From CAZTPC01 sp964615565 (lineage in GTDB: Bacteria; Patescibacteriota; Saccharimonadia; Saccharimonadales; AWTP1-31), in contig CAZTPC010000017.1 of assembly GCA_964615565.1 (NCBI GenBank), positions 1 to 21,488 of the forward strand: DNA of 21,488 nt, given 5' to 3'. Shown one piece after another: positions 1-7,429 of this stretch. The notes under the pieces are model-generated. The model had not been told where the DNA came from, ran no database searches, and saw only the letters and a program-made list of their open reading frames with translations. Numbering within the stretch: the stretch's first letter is position 1; each line of letters starts with the position of its first letter. The position numbers were made by a program, and so were the translations under genes.

Positions 1-300
1 AACAGCGTTACCACTCTTTACGATTTCATACCCCATGAGTTTGAGGTCACGCTGTACTTCTTTGTCCTTAAAGTTACGACCAATGAGTCGCTTTGCTTCA
101 TAAATAGTATTGCCAGGGTTCGTCACCATCTGACGACGGGCAACCTGTCCTACGAGACGTTCGTCATTCTTATTAAGAGCTACGACACTTGGGGTGGTGC
201 GTGCGCCTTCACTGTTTGCAATAATTTCTGGCTTTCCAGACTGCATAACAGCCATAGCCGAGTTTGTTGTACCTAAGTCGATACCGATAATTTTACCCAT
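1..300 (-). CDS. dnaK: Molecular chaperone DnaK (Hsp70), N-terminal 100 residues, cut by window edge
   Basis: Translation of the minus strand from the ATG at 298-300 gives 100 residues of the Hsp70 nucleotide-binding domain, starting MGKIIGIDLGTTNS, which contains the family's phosphate-1 loop. It continues with the conserved EGARTTPS and the GQVARRQ...NP.NTIYEAKRLIGR blocks. DnaK is the cytosolic ATP-driven chaperone that works with GrpE (encoded at 6199-6720) and DnaJ (not in the window). The frame is open to base 1, so the rest lies outside the window. The start is secured by an AGGAGG Shine-Dalgarno sequence at 310-315, 9 bp before the ATG. A CIRCE operator and a consensus-like promoter lie directly upstream, so HrcA repression is expected. 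Identification is essentially certain. Confidence 0.98.
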   Translation of the reverse strand, partial: MGKIIGIDLGTTNSAMAVMQSGKPEIIANSEGARTTPSVVALNKNDERLVGQVARRQMVTNPGNTIYEAKRLIGRNFKDKEVQRDLKLMGYEIVKSGNAV

Positions 301-353
301 TTTATAATTCCTCCTAGTTAGCAGTTACATGATTAGAGTGCTAAAACTATTCT

Positions 354-383
354 ATCATACAAAAGTTAGCACTCTACTGTCAA
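354..383 (-). promoter_or_regulatory. dnaK promoter (TTGACA -18- TATGAT)
   Basis: On the minus strand a perfect -35 TTGACA (378-383) is followed after 18 bp by TATGAT (354-359). The -35 hexamer lies in the 9-bp spacer of the CIRCE element, so repressor binding would block RNA polymerase. The predicted start of transcription is near 345-348, leaving a leader of about 45 nt that carries an AGGAGG Shine-Dalgarno sequence (310-315). Hexamers and spacing are seen directly; activity is inferred. Confidence 0.8.
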
Positions 384-392
384 GAGTGCCAA
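366..392. promoter_or_regulatory. CIRCE operator of dnaK (HrcA binding site)
   Basis: TTAGCACTC, 9 bp, GAGTGCCAA matches the CIRCE consensus (TTAGCACTC-N9-GAGTGCTAA) with one mismatch. CIRCE is the established target of the HrcA repressor, which is encoded in this window at 6713-7423. The element overlaps the -35 box of dnaK. A further half-site, GAGTGCTAA, lies at 336-344, just downstream of the -10 box near the expected transcription start. It forms a second, widely spaced inverted pair with 366-374. Confidence 0.92.
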
Positions 393-434
393 TTCTTAAA
401 TCCACCCCTGTTGTTAAGCACTTTGATTTAAAAT

Positions 435-454
435 AACCACCATTTGAGGTGGTT
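435..454 (-). terminator. Probable intrinsic terminator of the 236-aa gene
   Basis: A 7-bp perfect stem (AACCACC/GGTGGTT) with a 6-nt loop lies 26 bp past the stop codon of the 480-1190 gene. In minus-strand sense it is followed by ATTTTAAAT, a short and imperfect T-rich tract. Position and orientation fit a terminator separating this gene from the dnaK promoter. The T-tract is weak, so confidence is moderate. Confidence 0.6.
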
Positions 455-479
455 TGACATCATGTAATGATACTTCGTC

Positions 480-1190
480 TTATTTGTCGTTAGGTTCGCT
501 ATGAACAAGCCTCAAGCCTGTAGTTCGTACTTCTGTCTCGGTGTCGTCCGCCATATCGTCGGTTGCGACTTCTGAGCCTGAATCCGAAGTAGGCTCTGCC
601 CCACCATCTGTCACAACAGCAGCTTTAGCAGCTGCCACTACCTCATGGATGTTTCTAGGTTCTTCAGAAGCATCAGCTTCAACAACTGGATCAACTTCAA
701 CAATAGGCATCAGTGTATAGCGACCGCCCCAGTAGTAGGCGCGTCCTTCATCAACAACTTTTGCTCCCCTCCGACGCTCTGCCGGAATAGCCGAATACAA
801 GGCAATCTCAGAAACTATCTGGGCCTGTTCTTCAGGGTCGACAACAGATTCGAGAGGAAGCCCCACATGGTTTACTGCATAGCTAGCAGCCATAATACGA
901 TCAAAAAGCCCAGTTATAGTTCCAGCAAAGCCTCTTTCCAGTAAGTCCATATGTCTCGTGCCGACTTGCTTCTTCTGTACGCTGCTAGCAATCTCAGCAA
1001 GATCTACCGTAGCTGCATCGACGATTTTTAGCCCACTGAGTCTCCTCTGAAAATCTTCTTGTGCAATTGAAGGGTCAACGGCAATATAGTGTTTCTCGTG
1101 CAATCCACGGGAATCAACGGCTTCACGATACTGTGTGTACGTTAACCATAGTTCACCCATATCAAATGCTGGAGCAATGGAGCTAGACAT
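480..1190 (-). CDS. Unknown 236-aa protein with acidic C-terminal tail
   Basis: I do not recognise this protein. It has no signal peptide or membrane segment, so it is probably cytosolic. Residues 1 to about 170 look like a folded, mainly helical domain (motifs such as GELWLTYTQYREAVDSRGL and RAYYWGGRYTLMPIVEVDP). From about residue 175 the sequence is rich in Glu, Asp, Ala, Thr and Ser and probably disordered. It lies between the cohesin-like gene and dnaK, in the same orientation as both. It has its own promoter-like sequence in the 51-bp upstream gap and a terminator-like hairpin downstream, so it is probably expressed alone. No Shine-Dalgarno sequence precedes the ATG. A -10 box ends 6 bp before it, which suggests a leaderless transcript. 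Confidence 0.8.
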   Translation of the reverse strand: MSSSIAPAFDMGELWLTYTQYREAVDSRGLHEKHYIAVDPSIAQEDFQRRLSGLKIVDAATVDLAEIASSVQKKQVGTRHMDLLERGFAGTITGLFDRIMAASYAVNHVGLPLESVVDPEEQAQIVSEIALYSAIPAERRRGAKVVDEGRAYYWGGRYTLMPIVEVDPVVEADASEEPRNIHEVVAAAKAAVVTDGGAEPTSDSGSEVATDDMADDTETEVRTTGLRLVHSEPNDK

Positions 1191-1196
1191 ACATAT

Positions 1197-1225
1197 ATTC
1201 TACCACTTAATGGATGTTACACCAA
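1197..1225 (-). promoter_or_regulatory. Promoter of the 236-aa gene, leaderless type
   Basis: On the minus strand TTGGTG (1220-1225) is followed after 17 bp by TAGAAT (1197-1202), then 6 bp and the ATG at 1188-1190. The predicted transcription start falls on or next to the start codon. There is no purine-rich ribosome binding site. The same arrangement recurs before hrcA, lepA and the dockerin-like gene. Confidence 0.6.
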
Positions 1226-1241
1226 AATAGTGTCTTTGCAG

Positions 1242-2642
1242 CTACTTTTTCTTAGGTACAATCAAGTTTGGTTCGAAATCGTTAGAATCAGCTACGGGAG
1301 AAGATTTGGCAGCTCCGACTTTTCGTTCGATCTCATCAAGTGTGTCAGTTGGTTCTACTTTTTCCTTTACACTTTTGAGTACCGCTAGATCAGCCTCTTC
1401 CGTAGCTTTGTCCTCTTCCTCATTAGTGGCTTTTGGAGTAATGACTGTCGCGACCGTATCGTTAGCAGGCATGACAGGCGCGGCTTCGTTCATGTTACTT
1501 GAGTAACCAGAGAATCGTCGGCTAATTTCCTTTTTGTTTCGCATCCAGCGCTGTAGCAGACGCACGGCTACGATCATCAAAATCACCAGGAGAGCGATGA
1601 CGATATACAATAGGTAGTTTGGACGTTTCTTGAGCTTCACATTGAACTCTTGGGCCTGGTTGGCTACATCAGAAACAGCAATTTCTTTTGTTGCCGATCC
1701 TAACACCTTACTAGAGGCGCTAATCTTGTGTTTTCCAGGAGTAATCCCGACAAAGCTAGCTACTCCAAGGGCATTTGTGGTTGCTTCTTGACTGTCGATC
1801 TTCACTACCACACCAGGGGCTGGCTGGCCCTTTTCGTCCAGAATAGTAATAGCAAGGATGCCAGTGATCTGAGGCTGCGATGATCCTGGATCTGGGCTTG
1901 GCTGCTCTGCTGCAGTAGGAGCAGAATTGTTATTGCTAGGTGTTGAAGATGTTGATTTAGGCGCAGACCCACCACTCGGCGTAGTCTTGGTCCCTCCAGA
2001 TGAGCTACCTGAGCTTCCAGAGCTAGAACCACCACTTGAACCGCCCCCACCGCCGCTTGTGCCGCCACCGCCACCGCCACCGGTTGGTGGTGGAGGAGTG
2101 GCAGGGTTTACAAATGTAAAGCTACCTGCAGTTTGCGTACCAGTCCAAACATTCAACCCATCTTGATCGCTTAACTCAGAGTCGCTCGCAAAAGTAAGTG
2201 ATGATGTATTGCCAGAGCCCACAAGTACTTTGAATGCTACATTTCCAACCAGCAAACCAGAACCAGAGGCAGTGCTACCTGGAGTGGTGTAGCAGATCAG
2301 GTTAGCTGTACCGTTGCCAATACTCTTAACCGCACAACCGCCATTAAATGGACTACCATCGTTGTTAATACTAGTCGCCTGCAACTTGTTCTGGTCGTAG
2401 TTGAGCTTAACGTTGTAGGCAATAAGTGTTTTGCCGTTACTGTTGGCGTAGATACCTACGTTAAAGCTGGTGTCTTTAGTCCGACTACCGCTAGATGGGC
2501 TAATGTATAGCTCCGAAGGGCCAGTAGCGGCCTTGCTGAACGCAAGGAAGTATACGCCAACTACAGCAACTAAAGCGGCGACAAGCAATGCTGGAAGAGC
2601 CTTGAAAGTTTTATGTTGTTTCGGTAGTTTTGTTTTTTTCAT
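1242..2642 (-). CDS. Membrane-anchored surface protein with cohesin-like domain
   Basis: This is a 466-aa protein with an N-terminal hydrophobic signal/anchor (about residues 15-35). Next comes a beta-rich domain (about 42-184) that reads like a cohesin fold: SPSSGSRTKDTSFNVGI, then NVKLNYDQNKLQATSI, then GLLVGNVAFKVLVG. A Pro/Gly/Ser/Thr linker follows (about 185-260), then an Ig/carboxypeptidase-regulatory-like domain (about 262-340, with GQPAPGVVVKIDSQEATTNALGVASF), a membrane helix (about 342-362) and a charged tail of about 100 residues, probably cytoplasmic. Cohesins bind dockerins in cellulosomes and other surface assemblies. The gene directly upstream encodes a dockerin-like C-terminus, and its stop codon overlaps this start (TAATG). 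Domain calls are from pattern recognition. A generic Ig-like adhesin is the alternative. Confidence 0.75.
   Translation of the reverse strand: MKKTKLPKQHKTFKALPALLVAALVAVVGVYFLAFSKAATGPSELYISPSSGSRTKDTSFNVGIYANSNGKTLIAYNVKLNYDQNKLQATSINNDGSPFNGGCAVKSIGNGTANLICYTTPGSTASGSGLLVGNVAFKVLVGSGNTSSLTFASDSELSDQDGLNVWTGTQTAGSFTFVNPATPPPPTGGGGGGGTSGGGGGSSGGSSSGSSGSSSGGTKTTPSGGSAPKSTSSTPSNNNSAPTAAEQPSPDPGSSQPQITGILAITILDEKGQPAPGVVVKIDSQEATTNALGVASFVGITPGKHKISASSKVLGSATKEIAVSDVANQAQEFNVKLKKRPNYLLYIVIALLVILMIVAVRLLQRWMRNKKEISRRFSGYSSNMNEAAPVMPANDTVATVITPKATNEEEDKATEEADLAVLKSVKEKVEPTDTLDEIERKVGAAKSSPVADSNDFEPNLIVPKKK
2041..2090. repeat. Low-complexity Gly/Ser/Pro-coding tract
   Basis: Short GC-rich repeats (ccaccg/ccgcc units on the plus strand) encode the Gly/Pro-rich start of the linker in the cohesin-like protein. 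This explains the spurious open frames on both strands here. The linker length could vary between strains by slippage; that is inference. Confidence 0.6.
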
Positions 2643-4243
2643 TATTTAGTCCAACCGCTTAGTACCGCAGTTAAGTCACGGTAGTTTACTACGTTCAATC
2701 CATCAGTGTTATCGACATTACCTTGCGCTCGCGTCTTTCCGGCACCCTTCTCGTAGCTTGCTAGCACAATAACAAGGTCGTTGTAGTTAACAATACCGTA
2801 GCCAGGCGTACCTTCGGCACTAGTGTCACCACGAGCTGGGGCGCTTGGCACTACATTGGTTACGCTCACATTGATACTTACAATATCTGAGAAATTACCT
2901 GCTTTGTCGTAGGCCCTTACGCCAATCTTGTGTCCTGCGTTGGTGAAGGTCGAGGTATTCCATGCGTAGGTATGAGTCGCACTCGATCCAGAAGTTACTT
3001 GACCCTGAAGCACATCGTCAACGTAGAATTCAACCTTCTGCATTCCGCTACCACCAGCATCTGTGGCCGTGGCAGTAATATTTACACTTCCATTCAAGTT
3101 GGTAGCATTTGGTGCAGGCGCTGTAATAGATACCGCCGGTTTCGTTGTGTCAGGGCTGGCAACCGTGACGCTGATCTGATTAGTATTATCATTCTCGTCG
3201 GTCTCTGCAATAGTATTGAGGTTGTCAACTTTGGCAGAAAGGTTAAAGGTTCCTGCTGCGGCAGTCCATGTGGTAGTAAATTGTCTAGTGCCATTCACAG
3301 CAAGTGTTGCATTGTTAGTCGCAGGCGTAAGAACAGTACTGCCCATGCTAAATGAAACCGTATTAACAACACCAGCTGTCGTGGCAACTGCGCCTACGTT
3401 CTGAACTGTTGCTGTAATCGTAGCTGACTGTCCAATAGTAGTTGGAGATATTGATAAGGCTGTGATCTTGAGGTTTGGCTTGCCGTTGTTGACAGTCACA
3501 GATGTAGCACTGGTTGTACTGCCAATATTTCCAGCAGCGTCATAAGCTTTTGCTGTTAGAGAGTAGCCACCACTTAGTGCGGAAGTATTCCATGTGACCG
3601 AATATGGTGAAGTGGTTGACTCACCAATCTTGGTGGTTCCTTGATAGTACTCAACCTTGCTAACAGAGCCACTGTTGTCGCTGGCCGATGCTTGTAGCGT
3701 TGCGCTTCCACTAGTGATGGTGGCGTTATTAGCTGGACTCGTGATGCTGACCGTTGGGTCAGTCGAATCTGGTGCGGGCTCATCGACACAAGTATCACCG
3801 GTATTAACAGGTGGAGCGCAAGCACCACTAGTGCTCTTGGTAAAGATAATACGATCTAACAATACATCGTTGGCAGTTCCGTAAAGTATAAGGTTATGCG
3901 TACCAGCAGCAAGGCTAATGGTCTTGGACTGGCCATCTAGACGATCGGTCCAGTTCCAGACAGTAGACGACACTCCTGCTCCACCTACGGTGTAGCATGT
4001 CCCTGTCATAGTATCTTCCAATAAGTAAGTGCTGTTTGCGCTGGGACCCTGCATGCGACTCCAGACTTTATAGCCGGCGCCGGCGTTAGCTGAGTCGATA
4101 GTGACGCTCAAGTTTGTAACCTTACCAAAGCCAGAATCGGTACATGCCGCATTAACGTGTGCAACACGCACACTAACTAACCCACTCACGAGAGCGGCCA
4201 GAAGTATGGTTCTAGTAAACCAATGTCGAAGATGACGACGCAT
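2642..4243 (-). CDS. Secreted multidomain protein with C-terminal dockerin-like module
   Basis: 533 aa with a signal peptide (residues 1 to about 32, ending VNA). The first domain (about 33-145) resembles a CBM6/35-type carbohydrate-binding fold: GYKVWSRMQGP, WNWTDRL, LAAGTHNLILYG and LLDRIIFT. An Ig-like domain (SITSPANNATITSG, about 155-255), a CARDB-like domain (NLKITALSISPTTIGQSATITATVQNVG, about 256-365) and a second Ig-like domain (about 366-465) follow. Residues 472-533 form two dockerin-like segments, each ending VNYNDL or VNYRDL plus a short helix, with imperfect calcium-loop residues. There is no membrane anchor after the signal, so retention through the cohesin-like partner next door is attractive but inferred. 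No Shine-Dalgarno sequence is seen. The -10 box TACTAT lies 6 bp before the ATG. Confidence 0.78.
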   Translation of the reverse strand: MRRHLRHWFTRTILLAALVSGLVSVRVAHVNAACTDSGFGKVTNLSVTIDSANAGAGYKVWSRMQGPSANSTYLLEDTMTGTCYTVGGAGVSSTVWNWTDRLDGQSKTISLAAGTHNLILYGTANDVLLDRIIFTKSTSGACAPPVNTGDTCVDEPAPDSTDPTVSITSPANNATITSGSATLQASASDNSGSVSKVEYYQGTTKIGESTTSPYSVTWNTSALSGGYSLTAKAYDAAGNIGSTTSATSVTVNNGKPNLKITALSISPTTIGQSATITATVQNVGAVATTAGVVNTVSFSMGSTVLTPATNNATLAVNGTRQFTTTWTAAAGTFNLSAKVDNLNTIAETDENDNTNQISVTVASPDTTKPAVSITAPAPNATNLNGSVNITATATDAGGSGMQKVEFYVDDVLQGQVTSGSSATHTYAWNTSTFTNAGHKIGVRAYDKAGNFSDIVSINVSVTNVVPSAPARGDTSAEGTPGYGIVNYNDLVIVLASYEKGAGKTRAQGNVDNTDGLNVVNYRDLTAVLSGWTK

Positions 4244-4249
4244 GAATCT

Positions 4250-4278
4250 ATAGTAACGTATATGCTTATCCTGTACAA
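4250..4278 (-). promoter_or_regulatory. Promoter of the dockerin/cohesin pair, leaderless type
   Basis: On the minus strand TTGTAC (4273-4278) is separated by 17 bp from TACTAT (4250-4255), which lies 6 bp before the ATG at 4241-4243. The -35 overlaps a plus-strand TACAAT (4274-4279) that may be the -10 box of the divergent 4317 gene. The two directions may therefore compete. Inference from hexamers only. Confidence 0.5.
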
Positions 4279-4316
4279 TTTATCTGTATACAAAGCCAGG
4301 TAACACCAGAAACGCA

Positions 4317-5771
4317 ATGAATATCAGAAACAAGAGAATATCATCCAGCGTTTCTCGTATGCAGTCTAGGGTTAAGCAAGGGCGAAGACTTAATTTGAAG
4401 TTAAAAGATACTATCTCCATAAACCGAACTCGTTCACTAGCTATCATAGTAGTATTTGCTGTACTGGGTGCGATATTCTTACTAACAACTCGTGCAAGCG
4501 TAGGTACTAACGCTGTAGAGCCAGAATCTGGCCTAAAATCTGGTGGAGCAAGCCTTGTTACGGGTAGTACCAACGCGTCTGGTAGCGGCTACCTACGTTT
4601 CGGTCAGGCGTCGTCACTAAATAACAAAACGAGGCGATTCTTTGCAGACAGTGCCTCCTGGAACCAGCCGGTCTCAGTTTACGGTCGCTCAACTGCTCTG
4701 GAACCCTATGCAGACCGTTTTTGGAATTACGCAGGTCTACCAGCAGCTCCAGGTGACACTAACGTACAGTTCAAAGCTTATAGCGTTCCGTTCTACGATG
4801 TAACGGAGGCGAATACGAGCGTACGTCTTTTCCAGGCAATCTGGGCACAAAACCAACAAGGTTTTAGTACATCTGGCAATGCAATTGGTGATAGCATTCC
4901 TTGGAATAATAACTGGAAACCAGGTATCGGTAATGACCGAATTATGCAAATCGTTAATTACGACACCGGTTATCAATATGGTTTATGGGTAGTTGGCGAG
5001 CCAAGTGCTGCTTGTGACGACAGGAACCCGTTTGGTATTGCTGCATTTGATGGCCCAAATACTAAAGCTGGTTATGTACCTGGTAGAGCAGATCATTTAT
5101 GCATTGCAGCCTACGGACAATACGGCGGTTTATATACTACAACGGACGGCACAACCCATACTGACCGGGGTATGGGTATAGATAAGCTCGCTTTAGTGAC
5201 TCGCGCAGAAGAGGTTAAGTCTGGAGCTATTCGTCATGCACTTGAGCTTACAGTGACCTCGACAATGTTTGGCCTTCCCGAGTGCAGCCCAAATAAAGGA
5301 GCATCTGCACCAGGGGCTGGAACGAGCTGTGGTTTCTACCTACCGCCAGCTACACGCGTTGAGTTTACATCTAACCAAGCTGATTTGACCGCAAACCGTT
5401 GTCCAGGCAACCCTATTACAGTAGACAGTACTACTAGATCAAAGACAGTACCGGAAGGGATGCGAATTGCTCTCAATATTACTGACGGCGATATTACTGC
5501 CTGGCTCAATCAACGAGGCTACACCGGCGCTAAAAGGGAGACTGCACGAGTCTTCGCTGTGGCATTACGCGACTATGGAGCAATCATTGGTGAAACAGGC
5601 TGTTATGGTATCGGTATTGAGACTGACGGGATAATGAACCCAACAAGTGCTGCAACCTGGGCAGAGCTAGGTATAACTGACATTACTGGTAATGATAACC
5701 CTCATGGTGACTTACTAGACGGACTCTTTACTCGACAACGGCTATATATCGTTAACCCACCTAACCTCTAG
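4317..5771 (+). CDS. Secreted or membrane-tethered 484-aa protein of unknown function
   Basis: The protein has a basic 40-residue N-terminus and a hydrophobic helix (about 41-57) acting as signal or anchor. A short stretch (EPESGLKSGGASL...NASGSGYLRFG) recalls the end of a carbohydrate-binding motif. The body of about 400 residues starts FFADSASWNQPV and includes IVNYDTGYQYGLWVV, RGMGIDKLALVTRAEEVKSG, IRHALELTV and a C-terminal VFAVALRDYGAIIGETG. These blocks remind me of an uncharacterised family of secreted actinobacterial proteins with similar PEE-G-I-HAL and YG motifs, some near polysaccharide enzymes. I cannot name a Pfam entry or an activity. It contains seven Cys after the membrane helix, some possibly disulfide-bonded. 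It is divergent from the dockerin gene. The Shine-Dalgarno sequence is poor, so the exact start is less certain. Confidence 0.75.
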   Translation: MNIRNKRISSSVSRMQSRVKQGRRLNLKLKDTISINRTRSLAIIVVFAVLGAIFLLTTRASVGTNAVEPESGLKSGGASLVTGSTNASGSGYLRFGQASSLNNKTRRFFADSASWNQPVSVYGRSTALEPYADRFWNYAGLPAAPGDTNVQFKAYSVPFYDVTEANTSVRLFQAIWAQNQQGFSTSGNAIGDSIPWNNNWKPGIGNDRIMQIVNYDTGYQYGLWVVGEPSAACDDRNPFGIAAFDGPNTKAGYVPGRADHLCIAAYGQYGGLYTTTDGTTHTDRGMGIDKLALVTRAEEVKSGAIRHALELTVTSTMFGLPECSPNKGASAPGAGTSCGFYLPPATRVEFTSNQADLTANRCPGNPITVDSTTRSKTVPEGMRIALNITDGDITAWLNQRGYTGAKRETARVFAVALRDYGAIIGETGCYGIGIETDGIMNPTSAATWAELGITDITGNDNPHGDLLDGLFTRQRLYIVNPPNL

Positions 5772-6187
5772 GCCTCTAGACCTCCACTTGTAGTTCGAAT
5801 AGTCACTGCCTTAATACCGTATTGGTCGATGACCGGTGGGCGATCTTCTTCGCGTAAGATACTGTAGACCCCGCGCGGGTACAACTGCCTACGTGGTTCT
5901 CCATCTATGGTAAGTTCGACAGCCAAGAACCTACTGCAGTATCCTGATAAAACCTTTTGGGTGCATTCTATAGCCGCGGCAGAGATTGGTCTGACCGACT
6001 GGAGCGCATTGTAATCGGCCAGTGGGGCTGCTTCGCCAGCAATAACAGCCAATCGGATGAGGTTAAAGGCTTCGGTTGATGTAATTTGATCTTGATTAGG
6101 AAAGGCGTTCGGCGGTGAAGGGACTTTTGCCGCTTCGATTCTAGACCCGCAATCACACTCGATTGAATCTAGGCCAAGATTAGTCAA
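5768..6187 (-). CDS. Unknown 139-aa protein, coupled to grpE
   Basis: Not recognised. There is no signal peptide or membrane helix. It begins with a CxC pair (IECDCGSRIE) and has two further Cys in the middle (IECTQKVLSGYCSRF), which could bind a metal. The C-terminus is beta-like (VELTIDGEPRRQLYPRGVYSI). The chosen start is TTG at 6185-6187, because AGGA, beginning at the last two bases of the grpE stop codon, provides a ribosome binding site about 6 bp away. That points to translational coupling with grpE as last gene of the hrcA-grpE unit. Its stop codon shares the palindrome CTAG with the stop of the convergent 484-aa gene (4-bp overlap). Confidence 0.68.
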   Translation of the reverse strand: MTNLGLDSIECDCGSRIEAAKVPSPPNAFPNQDQITSTEAFNLIRLAVIAGEAAPLADYNALQSVRPISAAAIECTQKVLSGYCSRFLAVELTIDGEPRRQLYPRGVYSILREEDRPPVIDQYGIKAVTIRTTSGGLEA

Positions 6188-6198
6188 GAAGTCCTACC

Positions 6199-6720
6199 CT
6201 ACCCGCGCTTAACCTTGACCATAGCGTGTCTAATAACTTGATCGCCAAGTTGGTAGCCTGCTTGCAATTCTTCACTTACAATCTCATCTTCACCTTCACC
6301 CTCTTCAACACCAATAGCTTCGTGCACATGAGGGTTAAAGTGCTCGCCGACGGTTTTGATACGTTGCACACCCATACCAGCTAGTGTACTTTCAAATTGT
6401 TTAACAACTCCTTGAACGCCTTTAACATAATCATTGTCTTCGAGATCTACTGGGACATGCTTGAGAGCACGTTCGAAGTTGTCGATAACCGGTAGAAGCT
6501 CTTCGATAACACTCACTTTTACGGCTGACCGGAGGCTAGATACCTGCTCTTCGTGTTGTCGACGGATATTTGTTGCGTCTGCACGCTCGCGCTGCAAGGC
6601 TTCGGTGAGCTCTGCAACTTGTCGGTTGAGCTGCTCTACTTCGATACTTGCTGTAAAACCAGTTGGCTGCGCTTGGTCATCAGACTGATCTGCTGGTTTG
6701 GGATTCTTTGATTTAGACAT
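6199..6720 (-). CDS. grpE: Nucleotide exchange factor GrpE
   Basis: 173 aa, close to the usual GrpE length. Residues 25-75 form the long N-terminal coiled coil (EVEQLNRQVAELTEALQRERADATNIRRQ). This is followed by the family blocks VIEELLPVIDNFERALKH, GVQGVVKQFESTLAGMGVQRI, FNPHVHEAIG and the beta domain ending GYQLGDQVIRHAMVKV. GrpE releases ADP from DnaK in the cytosol. The ATG at 6718-6720 overlaps the 3' end of hrcA by 8 bp and is preceded by GAGG in the hrcA coding sequence, so the two are translated from one message and should be controlled by the CIRCE element before hrcA. Confidence 0.96.
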   Translation of the reverse strand: MSKSKNPKPADQSDDQAQPTGFTASIEVEQLNRQVAELTEALQRERADATNIRRQHEEQVSSLRSAVKVSVIEELLPVIDNFERALKHVPVDLEDNDYVKGVQGVVKQFESTLAGMGVQRIKTVGEHFNPHVHEAIGVEEGEGEDEIVSEELQAGYQLGDQVIRHAMVKVKRG

Positions 6721-7423
6721 ACAGTACCTCTTCTAATGCTTCGCCTGTCCGACGAACTAAATTCATAACATCACGGTAGCTCTGACGTGTCGGGCCGAGC
6801 ACACCGATATAACTACGGTCACTAAACTTGCTCCGGAATCGACTAACAATCAATGAACAGCCGGCACTTCGGCCGATCGGGTTCTCCTGGCCAATATATA
6901 CACTGAGAGGCTCGTTGGGTGCTGCCTCGTATAGCCATGGCTCAAGGTTGTCGAGAAGTCTAGCTACCTCACGAACCTGGCCACTGTTAATAAATTCTGG
7001 CTGACCAAACAAGTTGGATAGACCACTCATATACAATTGATCGCCGATAGTTGCGATACCTAAGTTATGTGTAAGTTCTACGAGTGTATCAACAGCATTT
7101 TTAATAACTCGTTCACCTTCTCCGCCTTCTGCAACGCGAGTAGCGAGTGCTTTTTCAACGCGACGTTCGGCAGGAGTTTCAGGTGCTGAATCTGCGATAT
7201 TATTTACATAGTAACGATAGCCCTTGTCTGTTGGGATACGGCCGGCACTTGTATGGGGCTGTGTAATAAAGCCATTCTTTTCGAGATCAGCCATTTCTGA
7301 TCGGATAGTTGCCGAGGAAACATTGAATACTTTGGCCAAAAGAGTTGAGCCCACGGGGCTGGCTACCTCGGCGTATTGTTCGACAATTGCCTGTAAGATA
7401 CGCTGCTGTCTATCGCTTAACAT
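6713..7423 (-). CDS. hrcA: Heat-inducible transcription repressor HrcA, short form
   Basis: 236 aa, about 100 fewer than the usual HrcA length of around 340. The N-terminal winged helix (about 1-70) is intact: RQQRILQAIVEQY, PVGSTLL, SSATIRSEMADLEKNGFI and QPHTSAGRIPTDKGYRYYV. The C-terminal part keeps the HrcA signature YIGQENP, CSLIVSRF, SYIGVLGPTRQSY and a final helix. The missing residues correspond to the central GAF/dimerisation insert. HrcA represses chaperone operons by binding CIRCE, and both CIRCE elements in this window are candidate targets. The ATG at 7421-7423 has no Shine-Dalgarno sequence. It sits 6 bp after a TAGAAT -10 box inside a CIRCE, suggesting a leaderless autoregulated transcript. 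Confidence 0.95.
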   Translation of the reverse strand: MLSDRQQRILQAIVEQYAEVASPVGSTLLAKVFNVSSATIRSEMADLEKNGFITQPHTSAGRIPTDKGYRYYVNNIADSAPETPAERRVEKALATRVAEGGEGERVIKNAVDTLVELTHNLGIATIGDQLYMSGLSNLFGQPEFINSGQVREVARLLDNLEPWLYEAAPNEPLSVYIGQENPIGRSAGCSLIVSRFRSKFSDRSYIGVLGPTRQSYRDVMNLVRRTGEALEEVLYV

Positions 7424-7429
7424 GGACTC

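Noticed and set aside
1805..2166. Long alternative open frames on both strands over the Gly/Ser linker
   Set aside because: They are by-products of the low-complexity GC-rich repeat in the cohesin-like gene and encode repetitive sequence with no folded-domain pattern.
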